Assembly: GCF_010994035.1 (NCBI RefSeq)
Contig: NZ_WIXN01000012.1
Span: 1-64,000, forward strand
Direction of reading: 5' to 3'
DNA from: Virgibacillus aidingensis
GTDB lineage: Bacteria > Bacillota > Bacilli > Bacillales > Amphibacillaceae
DNA length: 64,000 nucleotides
The notes below the pieces were generated by a model. It saw only the letters and a program-made list of their open reading frames with translations. It made no database searches and had not been told where the DNA came from. Position numbers and translations under genes: made by a program. This document shows positions 47,919 to 57,923 of the stretch, piece after piece. Every line of letters starts with the position of its first letter. Positions within the stretch are counted from its first letter, which is position 1.

Positions 47919-48821
47919 ATGAGCGAACAGATGCAGACAATTGATAATCCCCGTACTGCTGTAAAACCGCCGAACCCTCGGCTAAAAAATGCAAAAATTG
48001 CTTATAATAAACTTAAAAAAAATAAAGCAGCAATGATTGGCGGATTTATGATTTTGTTTTTTATCGCTGTGGCATTCATAGGTCCATATTTCACACCTTA
48101 TGCACCGGAAACGCAGGATCTGGTAAATAAGCTGCAGCCGCCATCCGCCGATCACTGGTTTGGCACCGATCACTACGGACGGGACATATTCAGCAGAATT
48201 ATCCATGGGATGTCCATTACGTTGTATATCGGATTCTTTTCCGTAGCAATGGGTGCAACAGTAGGTGTTGTTCTCGGTATGGTTTCCGGGTATTACGGCG
48301 GAAAAATTGATACGGTTATTATGCGTGTTATGGATGTTCTATTGGCCTTTCCTGGTATCTTATTGGCACTTGCTATCGTTAGCGTGCTGGGTCCAAGTTT
48401 AAATAATGTAATTATTGCTGTCGCCATATTCTCGGTACCTGTTTTCGCACGGATTGTCCGCGGCTCAACCCTTTCCGTCCGGAAACTCGAATACATCGAT
48501 GCCATGAAGGCACTTGGTGCGAGTGATTTCCGCATACTTTTCAAACATATATTACCGAATATAGCATCGCCAATTATTGTACAGGCTACCTTAAGCATCG
48601 CAACTACTGTATTAACAGCAGCAGGACTATCATTCCTGGGACTTGGTGCACAGCCCCCGATGCCCGAATGGGGTGCCATGCTGTCAGATGGACGAAACTA
48701 TATGTATAATGCCTGGCATGTTGCTTTTTTCCCGGGTGTCATGATAGTCCTTGTCGTACTGGCATTTAATATTTTTGGTGATGGATTAAGAGACGCACTT
48801 GATCCGAAAATGAAAGAGTAG
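47919..48821 (+). CDS. Peptide ABC transporter permease (DppC/OppC type)
   Basis: A 300-residue inner-membrane permease. The N-terminal cytoplasmic helix precedes the first membrane segment (AAMIGGFMILFFIAVAFIGPYF), FGTDHYGRDIFSRIIHGMSIT marks the DppC group, and the EAA loop reads EYIDAMKALGASDFRILFKHILPN, where the ATPases dock. AAAGGAAG precedes the ATG. First gene of a C-B-D-F operon, an order different from the common A-B-C-D-F. Confidence 0.92.
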   Translation: MSEQMQTIDNPRTAVKPPNPRLKNAKIAYNKLKKNKAAMIGGFMILFFIAVAFIGPYFTPYAPETQDLVNKLQPPSADHWFGTDHYGRDIFSRIIHGMSITLYIGFFSVAMGATVGVVLGMVSGYYGGKIDTVIMRVMDVLLAFPGILLALAIVSVLGPSLNNVIIAVAIFSVPVFARIVRGSTLSVRKLEYIDAMKALGASDFRILFKHILPNIASPIIVQATLSIATTVLTAAGLSFLGLGAQPPMPEWGAMLSDGRNYMYNAWHVAFFPGVMIVLVVLAFNIFGDGLRDALDPKMKE

Positions 48822-48838
48822 AAAGGGGTGCAGCCAAT

Positions 48839-49795
48839 ATGTTTAAATTTATAGTCAGAAGACTTTTACAAACAATACCGGTTTTAATCGGTGTTTCCAT
48901 ACTTGTATTCAGTTTAATGCATTTGATTCCTGGTGACCCCGCTGTAATTATGTCCGGGGAAAGCGCACCGGAAGAACAGGTAGAAAACATGAGGGAACGT
49001 TTAGGTCTCAACGATCCCTTGCATGTGCAATATTTTAACTATGTCTCCAATGCAGTACAGGGAGATCTGGGGAGCTCCATCCGGAGCGGCCGGGATGTTA
49101 CAGATGAAATAGGCGGCCGGTTTTGGGTAACAGTCGAACTTGCCATATACAGTACTATTTTAAGTATATTTCTCGGTTTAATTGCAGGGATTGTCTCTGC
49201 AACAAGACAGTATTCATTTGCTGATACTGCTTTAATGATTGTTGCTCTGTTTGGTGTATCCATGCCAAACTTCTGGCTGGGACTCATGCTGATTCAGTGG
49301 TTTGCCATTGGAATAGACTTGCCAAGCTGGGTGCCTTTTCTTGAAGATACAGCCTGGTTTAAACCATCCGGATGGGGAGAATTATCCCAGGTCATTTTAC
49401 CGGTTATTACACTTGGAACCAGCGGAGCTGCAATCATCGCCCGGATGACCCGTTCCAGTATGCTGGAGGTCATTAATCAGGATTATATACGAACTGCAAG
49501 AGCAAAAGGGGTAAAAGAGCGGGTTGTTGTTTACCGCCATGCGTTAAAGAATGCGTTAATCCCTGTTGTTACTGTTGTAGGTCTTCAGTTTGGCGCATTA
49601 TTGGGAGGTACAGTGCTGACCGAAACCGTATTTGCGATCAATGGGATGGGCAAATTAATTATTGATTCCATTCAGGCAAGGGACTTCCCGATTGTACAGG
49701 GTACGATTCTTGTAGTCGCTTTATTGTTCGTATTGGTAAACATGCTTGTCGATATAGCCTATCGATTCTTAAATAAACGTATCGACCTCGAGTGA
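48839..49795 (+). CDS. Peptide ABC transporter permease (DppB/OppB type)
   Basis: 318 residues, with the typical N-terminus FIVRRLLQTIPVLIGVSILVFSLMHLIPGDPA, and an EAA loop (DYIRTARAKGVKERVVVYRHALKNALIP). It heterodimerises with the DppC-type permease upstream. AAAGGGGTG precedes the ATG 18 bases after the previous stop. Confidence 0.93.
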   Translation: MFKFIVRRLLQTIPVLIGVSILVFSLMHLIPGDPAVIMSGESAPEEQVENMRERLGLNDPLHVQYFNYVSNAVQGDLGSSIRSGRDVTDEIGGRFWVTVELAIYSTILSIFLGLIAGIVSATRQYSFADTALMIVALFGVSMPNFWLGLMLIQWFAIGIDLPSWVPFLEDTAWFKPSGWGELSQVILPVITLGTSGAAIIARMTRSSMLEVINQDYIRTARAKGVKERVVVYRHALKNALIPVVTVVGLQFGALLGGTVLTETVFAINGMGKLIIDSIQARDFPIVQGTILVVALLFVLVNMLVDIAYRFLNKRIDLE

Positions 49796-49831
49796 TAGTG
49801 TTTAAATAGATTATTAGGAAGGTGAAATAGA

Positions 49832-50878
49832 ATGGCAGACACACCTAACTCATATGAAAATATATTGGAGATAAATGAATTGCGTACTTCCTTCTTCACC
49901 AAAGACTTGGAAGTGAAGGCAGTGGACGGAGTGACCTACGCACTGCCAAAAGGGAAAACGCTCGGTGTTGTAGGTGAGTCAGGCTCAGGTAAAAGTATTA
50001 CCGCCCTTTCCATTCTTCAATTAATAGAAGATCCGGGAAAAATTGTCGGCGGGGAAATTAAATTTAAAGGGGAAAATCTTCTCGAGAAATCTGAAGCACA
50101 AATGCGCAAGGTTCGCGGGAATGAAATATCAATGATTTTCCAGGAGCCAATGACTTCGCTAAATCCAACTTACACTGTTGGACAGCAAATCGGGGAAGCT
50201 TACAAAGTCCATCAGCAGCTTGGCAAAAAAGAAGCGAGAGAGCGTTCTATTGAAATGCTGAAGCTGGTCGGCATTCCATCTCCCGAAAAAAGGATTGATC
50301 AATATCCGCATGAATTATCGGGCGGGATGAGACAGCGTGTTATGATTGCCATGGCACTTGCCTGTGATCCAGATTTGCTGATTGCGGATGAACCAACGAC
50401 AGCACTTGACGTGACCATTCAGGCGCAGATTCTTGACTTGATGAACGATCTGCAGGACAGATTGGGCATGGGGATATTACTGATCACTCACGACCTTGGT
50501 GTTGTTGCGGAAACATGTGATTATGTGGCGGTCATGTATGCAGGAAAAATTGTGGAGTATGCGGATGTGGAAACCATCTTTAATAGCCCGCAGCATCCGT
50601 ATACCGTCGGATTAATGAATTCTATTCCGCCATCCGATGATGATATAGAAGGGGATCTGCCAATTATTAAAGGGACGGTGCCAAGTCCAAACGAAATGCC
50701 TGCAGGGTGCCGCTTTGCCCCGAGATGTCCATTTGCCACTGACCTGTGCAGAAATAATTTACCGGACCTGGAAACGGATGAAAATGGAAATCAAATTCGT
50801 TGCTGGATTTATTCAGATGAATGGGACGGAGATCCGGAGGTGAATGTAAGTGCAGAAAGAACTATTAAAAGTAACTGA
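49832..50878 (+). CDS. Peptide ABC transporter ATPase (DppD/OppD type)
   Basis: 348-residue ATPase with Walker A GESGSGKS, signature LSGGMRQRV, Walker [13 protein letters not shown] and the C-terminal oligopeptide-transporter extension with [17 protein letters not shown], whose four cysteines bind an iron-sulfur cluster in some relatives. It overlaps the next ATPase gene by 29 bases. Confidence 0.94.
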   Translation: MADTPNSYENILEINELRTSFFTKDLEVKAVDGVTYALPKGKTLGVVGESGSGKSITALSILQLIEDPGKIVGGEIKFKGENLLEKSEAQMRKVRGNEISMIFQEPMTSLNPTYTVGQQIGEAYKVHQQLGKKEARERSIEMLKLVGIPSPEKRIDQYPHELSGGMRQRVMIAMALACDPDLLIADEPTTALDVTIQAQILDLMNDLQDRLGMGILLITHDLGVVAETCDYVAVMYAGKIVEYADVETIFNSPQHPYTVGLMNSIPPSDDDIEGDLPIIKGTVPSPNEMPAGCRFAPRCPFATDLCRNNLPDLETDENGNQIRCWIYSDEWDGDPEVNVSAERTIKSN

Positions 50879-51860
50879 TCTTGAACAGCATTTCCCGATA
50901 AAGGGCGGATTTTTAGGCAGGACAGTGAACCATGTAAAAGCAGTCGATGGCGTTTCCTTTACCATTCACGAAGGGGAAACCCTCAGTATTGTTGGTGAGT
51001 CCGGCTGTGGAAAATCTACCACCGGCAGAGCCATATTAAGACTTGATGAGCCAACAGGCGGCCAAGTTGAATTTAAAGGAAAAGATCTGCTCTCTTTCAA
51101 TAAGAAAGAAATGAATAAAACGCGTAAGGACATGCAGGTTATTTTTCAGGACCCTTACGCCTCACTTAACCCGCGTCATTCCGTTTTTCAAATTTTAAAT
51201 GAAGCCATGGAAATTCAAAAAGTGGTGCCAAAAGATAAACGCGAGGACCGGATTAAAGAGCTATTGGAAACGGTCGGCCTTGGTGCACATCAAATGCATC
51301 GCATGCCGCATGAATTCAGCGGCGGACAGCGGCAGCGTATTGGAATTGCACGCGCACTCGCTGTAAACCCGGAACTGATTATTGCAGATGAAGCCGTGTC
51401 GGCACTGGACGTATCGATTCAGGCACAGGTCATTAACCTGCTGAAAAAACTGCAGCGGGATTTTAATTTGACATATCTGTTCATTTCCCATGACCTTGGT
51501 GTTGTACGCCACATATCTGACCGTATTATTGTAATGTATTTAGGAAAAATCGTGGAAATTGCAGATAAGAAATCTTTATTTGAAAATCCGCAGCACCCTT
51601 ATACAAAAGCACTGCTTTCTGCAATTCCAACAGCAACTACAGGAAAGAAAAAAGAGCGTATAATCCTAAAAGGCGATGTCCCTTCACCGATCGATCCGCC
51701 GACCGGTTGCCGTTTTCACACACGTTGTCCGTTTGCGACTGAACTATGTATGAAGGAAACACCAAAGCTCAGAACAACAGATTCCATGCTGGGAAGCCAT
51801 CAGGCTGCCTGCCATTACATGGAGCAGATTGAGTCCGGTGAACATCAGCCGACAAGATAA
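50850..51860 (+). CDS. Peptide ABC transporter ATPase (DppF/OppF type)
   Basis: 336-residue partner ATPase: Walker [10 protein letters not shown], signature FSGGQRQRI, Walker [13 protein letters not shown] and the C-terminal [18 protein letters not shown] motif. The GTG start at 50850 follows GGAGG at the proper distance inside the upstream gene, so the two are translationally coupled. Last gene of the operon before a strong terminator. The Walker B segment has EAVSALD, usual for the OppF branch. Confidence 0.94.
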   Translation: MQKELLKVTDLEQHFPIKGGFLGRTVNHVKAVDGVSFTIHEGETLSIVGESGCGKSTTGRAILRLDEPTGGQVEFKGKDLLSFNKKEMNKTRKDMQVIFQDPYASLNPRHSVFQILNEAMEIQKVVPKDKREDRIKELLETVGLGAHQMHRMPHEFSGGQRQRIGIARALAVNPELIIADEAVSALDVSIQAQVINLLKKLQRDFNLTYLFISHDLGVVRHISDRIIVMYLGKIVEIADKKSLFENPQHPYTKALLSAIPTATTGKKKERIILKGDVPSPIDPPTGCRFHTRCPFATELCMKETPKLRTTDSMLGSHQAACHYMEQIESGEHQPTR

Positions 51861-51873
51861 GCAAGTTTTACAG

Positions 51874-51906
51874 AAGAGTATTCCAATTGGAGTACTCTTC
51901 TTTTTT
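51874..51906 (+). terminator. Terminator of the peptide importer operon
   Basis: AAGAGTATTCC (51874-51884) and GGAGTACTCTT (51889-51899) pair around AATT, followed by CTTTTTTAA. Confidence 0.88.
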
Positions 51907-51945
51907 AATTTATTTACAGAATGAAAAATAATTTCTTATTTCGTC

Positions 51946-51974
51946 TTGACAATATTAAGAAAATTCATTATCAT
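51946..51974 (+). promoter_or_regulatory. Strong sigma-A promoter of the serine hydrolase/regulator pair
   Basis: A consensus -35 TTGACA (51946-51951) and TATCAT (51969-51974) are exactly 17 bases apart, giving this pair a transcript independent of the importer operon. Confidence 0.75.
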
Positions 51975-52031
51975 TGTAGCAATTAGTGTTGTTTTTCATT
52001 TTTATAACTTTTTGGCAAGGATGGGAAATTT

Positions 52032-52820
52032 ATGAATTTTTCCGAACTGAAGGATCAAATTACAGAAGAAATTGAAGAGATTAGTGAAAAAGTTTCCATT
52101 TATATTGAAACAGAGGAAGGCATCATTGCAATCCATGAAAATACAAAAAGGAGAGCTGCCAGCCTCATTAAGGTGCCTATTCTAATGGAGGGATATCGGC
52201 AGATTGAAAACAAAGAAATTCATCCGGATACTTTGATCTACATTGATCAAAATATGAGGGTCGGCGGCTGCGGTGTGATCAGTTATTTATCCAGCGGGCA
52301 TGTCGGGAGCCTGCAAAATATGCTTGAACTCATGATCATTGTTTCCGACAATACGGCTACAAACGTACTTTTGGACAAACTGCAGATAGATAGGATAAAT
52401 AAATTGGCTAGGTCCATCGGCTGCAGTGAAACAGTAATTGAACGAATGCTGATGGATAAAGAGGCGCAAGCTGCAGGGCTGGATAATTATACGAGTGCCA
52501 AAGATATGGTGTATTTGCTGAAAACGATTTTTGAAGACAATGACCATTATACCGAGAATAGCCGATTACATATGCTTGAGATTCTGGCTAATCAGCAATT
52601 TAAACATAAATTGCCACTGTATGCAGAAGAAAAAGATGGAATTAAATTTTATCATAAAACCGGTGAATTAGACGGTGTGGAGCATGATGCTGCAATTATG
52701 GAAGCAAAGGGACGTATTCTTTATGCTGCCGTGCTGTCGGAGAATTTGTTTCCAAATGCAAGGGGACAAAGGCACATTTCCAGCATTGGCCGGTTACTTG
52801 TGGAGTACTTAAAAAAATAA
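52032..52820 (+). CDS. Class A beta-lactamase-like serine hydrolase (cytoplasmic)
   Basis: 262 residues with the penicillin-recognising order: Ser44-x-x-Lys47 in SLIK, SDN at 105-107 and KTG at 209-211. There is no signal peptide, so unlike true beta-lactamases it should act inside the cell, for example on amides or D-amino-acid peptides brought in by the neighbouring peptide importer. The start follows a weak GGATGG-type site. A DNA-binding protein gene begins 18 bases downstream, so they form a pair. Substrate unknown. Confidence 0.85.
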   Translation: MNFSELKDQITEEIEEISEKVSIYIETEEGIIAIHENTKRRAASLIKVPILMEGYRQIENKEIHPDTLIYIDQNMRVGGCGVISYLSSGHVGSLQNMLELMIIVSDNTATNVLLDKLQIDRINKLARSIGCSETVIERMLMDKEAQAAGLDNYTSAKDMVYLLKTIFEDNDHYTENSRLHMLEILANQQFKHKLPLYAEEKDGIKFYHKTGELDGVEHDAAIMEAKGRILYAAVLSENLFPNARGQRHISSIGRLLVEYLKK

Positions 52821-52838
52821 GTCCCTGGAGGTTTTCCT

Positions 52839-54125
52839 ATGAAAATTGCATTATTTGCAAGACCGGAAATTATAGAAAAGGTAAATACCATGAAAGACGA
52901 TTATAAAGAGATGGAGATCATTTCCTTCCCCTATACTACAGCAAAAGAAACAGCAGCACTGATCAATCAGGCCTTTTTGTGTGATATCTACATATTTGGA
53001 GAAACGCTATCCTATTTATATGTCAAACGGATTATCGAAAAGAAAAAGCTGCCAAAGGTAATTATCGCCTTTGATGAATATAAAATCATGTCTGCATTAT
53101 ACAGCCTTTCCTTTATCAAACAGCAGCCGCTGCATCGCTTGTCCGTGGATGTTTATCAGGAAGCTGCATTACATGAGGTATTTTCTGAATTGAAAATTCA
53201 TGATAAAAAAATTTACCCCTATGCTTATGAGAAGTATGAGGAACCGGATCTTGATAAGATTTTGCATTTTCATCAGCAGCTTTGGGCGGATGGGAAAATT
53301 GATTATGTGCTTACCTCCATTAAAGAAGTGGAGGAAAAACTGGCAGCCCTCCATATCCCCGCAAGCTGCATGATAATCCCAAATTTGAATATTAAACAGG
53401 CACTGGAAAAAGCGCTTGCCATGAGCAAATTAAACCAGAATCATAGTATCCAAATAGTTCAAGGATACGTACAAATTAAAAACTGGGAAGCCATAAAAAA
53501 AGAACAAGGAGAAACTGCAGCGAAAGGAATGCTGCAAAGGCTTCATGAGATGCTTTTATCGTTTGGCAAACAAACCGGCACTTCTATCATGCTTAACCAT
53601 GATCAGCAAATTGTATTATTTGGAACCAAAGGACTGCTTACCTATATCACCAATCATTATGGCGACTTTCCTTTACTGACGGAACTGGAAGCATCCATAC
53701 ACAGCCCGGTGGATATTGGATTCGGCCTTGGCCTCACTCCCATACAGGCTCAAATAAATGCAAAGGCCGCACTGGAATCAAGCACCGGGCGGGATGGAAG
53801 CAATTGCTATGTGGTAAATGAGAGGCGGGAAAAAATCGGTCCGATTGGAATAAAAAAAGAATTTGATACATCAAAGCTTTATTACGCTCTTATTCATAAG
53901 GCGCGCCTGAACAACGAACTGTCGTATAACTTTATTGATTTTATCAATCTGCGAAATAATGAACCATTTTCCTCCCAGGATGTTGCCGTCTATTACCGGG
54001 TTACAAAAAGAAGTGCCGAACGGACCATTAATAAGCTGTTATCCGGTGAGGTAATTAAAATTGTTGGTGAAGAAAAACCGTACGTAAGAGGAAGACCAAG
54101 AAAATTGTTTGCGCTGAATCAATAG
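52839..54125 (+). CDS. Multidomain transcriptional regulator, PrpR-like sensor plus cyclase-like domain plus HTH
   Basis: 428 residues. The first ~190 look like a two-lobed alpha/beta sensor (KIALFARPEIIEKV, CDIYIFGETLSYLYVKRII). Residues ~200-340 resemble a degenerate GGDEF or GTP-cyclohydrolase-III-like fold: IQIVQGYVQI strand, then SPVDIGFGLGLTPIQAQINAKAALESS, like the SIGIS...ADxALYxAK segment of such enzymes, but no GGDEF motif is seen. The C-terminus (~375-428) has a helix-turn-helix, SSQDVAVYYRVTKRSAERTINKLL, and a basic RGRPRK tail. CTGGAGG precedes the ATG. It may control the serine hydrolase or the peptide importer. Family assignment is by pattern only. Confidence 0.6.
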   Translation: MKIALFARPEIIEKVNTMKDDYKEMEIISFPYTTAKETAALINQAFLCDIYIFGETLSYLYVKRIIEKKKLPKVIIAFDEYKIMSALYSLSFIKQQPLHRLSVDVYQEAALHEVFSELKIHDKKIYPYAYEKYEEPDLDKILHFHQQLWADGKIDYVLTSIKEVEEKLAALHIPASCMIIPNLNIKQALEKALAMSKLNQNHSIQIVQGYVQIKNWEAIKKEQGETAAKGMLQRLHEMLLSFGKQTGTSIMLNHDQQIVLFGTKGLLTYITNHYGDFPLLTELEASIHSPVDIGFGLGLTPIQAQINAKAALESSTGRDGSNCYVVNERREKIGPIGIKKEFDTSKLYYALIHKARLNNELSYNFIDFINLRNNEPFSSQDVAVYYRVTKRSAERTINKLLSGEVIKIVGEEKPYVRGRPRKLFALNQ

Positions 54126-54232
54126 GGATAAGGGGCCGGCTTTATTTTTCGGGTAATAAGAAAATGTACCAGTGCCTGCCCGAATTATACTCCTGCATTT
54201 TTGCTGCAAGAAAGCACCTGACCCTTGTTCCC

Positions 54233-54547
54233 TTATTCCAGCTTTCTGAGACCATTTCCATCCTGAAGCATTTGCATCGCTTTTTCATAATCCGCCTCAT
54301 CCACTTTACCTTCAAGAAAGTGTGTGACAGGCTCTTCTTCACGATCCATGTAAATGCCCTCCGTTATAATACCAGTGCTTGCAGTGGTGGAGCCCATCGT
54401 AAATAAGGGAACAAAGACCGTTTTATTTTCTGCATCTGCGGGGAACTCATCAACCAATAAATCAGCTGCACGCAATGCCTCCAGTTTTGCTTTTGCCGCT
54501 TCAGCGTCATTTTCCGATTTAAAATATGCATGAATGTTTTTCATCAT
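54233..54547 (-). CDS. Hypothetical small acidic protein
   Basis: 104 residues, not recognised. It starts with NIHAYFKSENDAEAAKAKLEAL, a beta-alpha unit like those of small ferredoxin-fold proteins, has a Gly/Ser/Thr-rich middle, and ends in an acidic region with DEADYEKAMQML. AAGGGGTG precedes the two adjacent ATG codons (54547 or 54544). It may be a general stress protein by its type, but this is a guess. Confidence 0.6.
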   Translation of the reverse strand: MMKNIHAYFKSENDAEAAKAKLEALRAADLLVDEFPADAENKTVFVPLFTMGSTTASTGIITEGIYMDREEEPVTHFLEGKVDEADYEKAMQMLQDGNGLRKLE

Positions 54548-54610
54548 GAGTAAACACCCCTTCCTTTCTTATATATCGTTATTATTCCCATTTTTACCAC
54601 GCTAAAACAC

Positions 54611-54656
54611 GGAAACGGTTCTCCTGTTGCGTCCGCCAACAGGGAAACCGTCCCTT
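54611..54656 (-). terminator. Terminator hairpin of the SNF2 gene (dispersed repeat family)
   Basis: ACGGTTCTCCTGTTG pairs with CAACAGGGAAACCGT around a CGTCCGC loop, between the SNF2 gene and the small hypothetical gene. Sequence arms match the hairpin at 29425-29480. Confidence 0.8.
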
Positions 54657-54660
54657 TGTT

Positions 54661-57600
54661 TCATATATTTAAAAGTTCGCGTACATCCTCTTCGCTCAGG
54701 CTGGAGAGCATGGTTTCTCCCGGCTGGATAACCTGGTCGATCAGTTCGCGTTTTTTCTGCTGCAGTTCAAAGATTTTTTCTTCTATTGTCCCTTCCGTAA
54801 TCAGTCGAATCACCTGAACTACATTTTTCTGGCCGAAGCGATGTGCTCTTCCGGTTGCCTGGTCCTCTACGGCCGGGTTCCACCATAGATCGTATAAAAT
54901 AACGGTATCCGCTCCCGTTAGATTCAATCCTGTCCCCCCAGCCTTTAAGGAAATAAGAAATACGTCATTTTCCCCGTTATTAAATCGTTCACTCATTTCC
55001 ACTCTTTCCTTGGATGGCGTTTGCCCGTGCAAATAGAAATAGGATATTCCTTCCTGTCCCAATTTCTTCATAATGATGTCATGCATACTTGTAAACTGGG
55101 AAAATATCAGCATCCGCTTTCCATTTTTTACTGCATTCCGCACGGTTTCCATCAGCTGCTCCAGTTTTCCTGATTGCCCTTCATAGTTTTCTATAAACAA
55201 TGAAGGATGACAGCAGATTTGTCGTAATCTGGTCAGCCCGGCCAGTATCTTCATTCTATTTTGCTGAAAGCCGCTCTCTTTCATGGATGCCGCAGCTTCT
55301 GCCTGCAGCCTGCGATGATACCCAATATATAAATCCTTCTGCTCTTTCGTCAGTTCGGATACATGGACAGACTCAATTTTTTCCGGCAGCTCTTTAAGCA
55401 CATCCTGCTTCAGTCGCCGTAAAATAAACGGTTTTGTCATTCTTGCTATTTTTTCATTGGAAAGCTGCTTGAAGCTGCGATGATTTGGCAGCAGCCCCGG
55501 CAGAATGACTTGAAAAATCGCCCAAAGTTCATCAATGGAATTTTCAATTGGTGTCCCGCTTAATGCAAACCTTCTCCCCGCTTTGATTTCCCGGATTGCT
55601 TTGGAAGTTTTCGTTGCGTAATTTTTAATATATTGCGCTTCATCCAAAATCATTGTTTGAAAGGTTAATTCCCTGTAATGGCCCACATCCTGCCTCAGTG
55701 TAGCATAAGAAGTAATCCAGACATCGGCAGCAGAGGATTCCTTCATTTTTTTGTGACGATCCACCGGGTTTCCTGTAAGGACAGCAAGCTGCAGATCCGG
55801 AGCAAACTTCTCGCACTCATTTTTCCAGTTATAAACAACGGAAGATGGGGCGACAATCAAATGCGGGTGTTCCCTTTCTTCCGATGCAATATAGGCAATG
55901 CTCTGCAAAGTCTTCCCCAGACCCATATCATCTGCCAAAATACCGCCCAAGTGATAATTGCTGAGTGATTTAAACCATTGGTAGCCTGTATGCTGATAGT
56001 TTCTCAAATTCGCCTGTAAGTTTTCCGGCAAGGGATAAATTTGTTCATCCGGTGCTTTCAATTGATGCAGCAGCTTTCTGAAAGCCGGATCGTAATTTTT
56101 ATTTGTCTCAATTAATTCATCCAGCTGGGTTCCCCGGAAAACCGGAAGAGATACATTTCCTTCCTGTACATCCGACTTTTCAATGTCCATATCATCAAAC
56201 AGCCGTTTTATCGAAGAGAATTCTTCTCCTTCCAGAGACATCAGCGCCCCGCTGTCCAGTCGGTAATACCGCTTTTTCTCAATAATGGCATCCAGAATCC
56301 TGTTTATTTCCTCGTCATTCACGCCATCAATACTAAAACCTATTTCCAGTAAATTGGCGGATGATTCCAGACTGACACTTGTACTTGGTTTTGGTTCTGT
56401 TTCCACTATAAAATTCCGGACCTCCGAAGTTAAAAACAGTTCTACCTCTTCATCCAGCTGTGGCAGTATATGGTATAAAAAATTGTATATATCTTCATCT
56501 TCATAAGCTTCGATGTACAGTTCTTTTCCGTTATACCGGAAATTGGCATACTCAATCAGCTGCATAATGCTATGCTCTTTTTCCACATCCCGGATAATAA
56601 AAGCATCATGCGCCTCCCGCCCGTTGAAAGGGTCAATCTCATGATTGCCATAATGATATTCAAGTTTGCCGATAATCCAGTCTTCTTTCAGCTCAAGAAA
56701 CAATTTAGCCCTGAGCGGCAGCTGGATAATTTCTTCAGCAACAGTGTCTTCCACCCGGACTTCCCCAATCTTTTTCAGTGTCGGCAAAGCCTCAGATAGA
56801 AATGTATCCGCCTTGTTTTTTTCAATAGGAAGGGAAAGGTCCGTCCCGAAGCCTGCTATCTGATCCAGAATAGGGATTTGGTTTTTTGCCGGAAAGTAAA
56901 ACGTGCCACTATAAAACAAAAGATCATATTTATCAAAATAAACGATATCCTGCATATCATCCATTTTCAGCACTAATTCTTCCTTAGTGTTTTTGGACAA
57001 ATGGAAGTTAAATGGAAGTCTATCTTTTTCAATATGAATAGGCTGATAGCTTTTATAACTTGATTCCACCGAAAAATTTCGATCCGTGAGTTTTTCAAGC
57101 AGCGGTTTTGCTGCGAGCGGCGGAATGATAACAGCCCGCTTGTTATCCGACCCGTCCTGATAATGATAAAATGGAAGATTCTTATAAACTTGCTCATTTT
57201 TTATAAAGGAATAAAGCTGTTCAAAAATGAACTGGTCTGCTTCTTGTAAATAATAAAATTCCGGATTATAGGTAAAGGTTTTTGTAAAATACTGTTCTCT
57301 TCCCTTGATTACATTGGATATAAACTCACTGGCGTTTTTTACGACAAAACACCGCTTTTCCCCTGCCTTGATTTCAAGCATGAGCTGTTTATTATAATTC
57401 CATTTGCAGTAATATTCTATTTTTAACGGTATCTTTGTTTGCGGTATATTCGTACTTTCCGGGGCAGACTGGGCTTCACTCAGTGCACGCATAAAACGGT
57501 TTGTCGTCTGATAATCAAACGCGGAAAAGGAAGAAGTGTTCCCTGGCTGTTTGTTAACAATGCTGATTAATGTGGCTGCAATATGTTTACAAGAGCCATA

Positions 57601-57831
57601 TGTTTCATAAGCAGGACATTCACAGTACGTCCCAAGATAACCCTTTTCAAATCCATCCATATTAATTTCGACGAAGTAATTTATCGAGCCGCGCACAACA
57701 GCCGTCCACAGATTATTATTCATATCAAAAGAAACATCACTCACTCTGTTTTGCCGGTAATAGGCCATGCCTCTTTGATAGGTAATAGACGGAAATAATC
57801 GGGAAATATTAATATCAGCAAGATTTTTCAA
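54661..57831 (-). CDS. SNF2-family helicase with SWIM zinc finger
   Basis: Large superfamily 2 ATPase (about 1056 residues) of the bacterial SWIM-SNF2 type. The N-terminal SWIM finger is CECPAYETYGSCKH; a poorly conserved ~450-residue region follows. The ATPase core has DDMGLGKTLQS, DEAQYIKN, LSGTPIENSIDELW, and the motif VI region LWWNPAVEDQATGRAHRFGQ. It probably remodels DNA-protein or RNA polymerase complexes. The likely start is TTG ending at 57831, after AAAGGTAGGT; the longer ATG frame (57879) lacks a site. Confidence 0.88.
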   Translation of the reverse strand: MKNLADINISRLFPSITYQRGMAYYRQNRVSDVSFDMNNNLWTAVVRGSINYFVEINMDGFEKGYLGTYCECPAYETYGSCKHIAATLISIVNKQPGNTSSFSAFDYQTTNRFMRALSEAQSAPESTNIPQTKIPLKIEYYCKWNYNKQLMLEIKAGEKRCFVVKNASEFISNVIKGREQYFTKTFTYNPEFYYLQEADQFIFEQLYSFIKNEQVYKNLPFYHYQDGSDNKRAVIIPPLAAKPLLEKLTDRNFSVESSYKSYQPIHIEKDRLPFNFHLSKNTKEELVLKMDDMQDIVYFDKYDLLFYSGTFYFPAKNQIPILDQIAGFGTDLSLPIEKNKADTFLSEALPTLKKIGEVRVEDTVAEEIIQLPLRAKLFLELKEDWIIGKLEYHYGNHEIDPFNGREAHDAFIIRDVEKEHSIMQLIEYANFRYNGKELYIEAYEDEDIYNFLYHILPQLDEEVELFLTSEVRNFIVETEPKPSTSVSLESSANLLEIGFSIDGVNDEEINRILDAIIEKKRYYRLDSGALMSLEGEEFSSIKRLFDDMDIEKSDVQEGNVSLPVFRGTQLDELIETNKNYDPAFRKLLHQLKAPDEQIYPLPENLQANLRNYQHTGYQWFKSLSNYHLGGILADDMGLGKTLQSIAYIASEEREHPHLIVAPSSVVYNWKNECEKFAPDLQLAVLTGNPVDRHKKMKESSAADVWITSYATLRQDVGHYRELTFQTMILDEAQYIKNYATKTSKAIREIKAGRRFALSGTPIENSIDELWAIFQVILPGLLPNHRSFKQLSNEKIARMTKPFILRRLKQDVLKELPEKIESVHVSELTKEQKDLYIGYHRRLQAEAAASMKESGFQQNRMKILAGLTRLRQICCHPSLFIENYEGQSGKLEQLMETVRNAVKNGKRMLIFSQFTSMHDIIMKKLGQEGISYFYLHGQTPSKERVEMSERFNNGENDVFLISLKAGGTGLNLTGADTVILYDLWWNPAVEDQATGRAHRFGQKNVVQVIRLITEGTIEEKIFELQQKKRELIDQVIQPGETMLSSLSEEDVRELLNI

Positions 57832-57923
57832 AACAATAATACCTACCTTTTTGTTTTCATTATTACAATTGTAACCCAAAACAGATGCATTTTAAACCGA
57901 TGGACTGGTATAAACAAGCCTTG

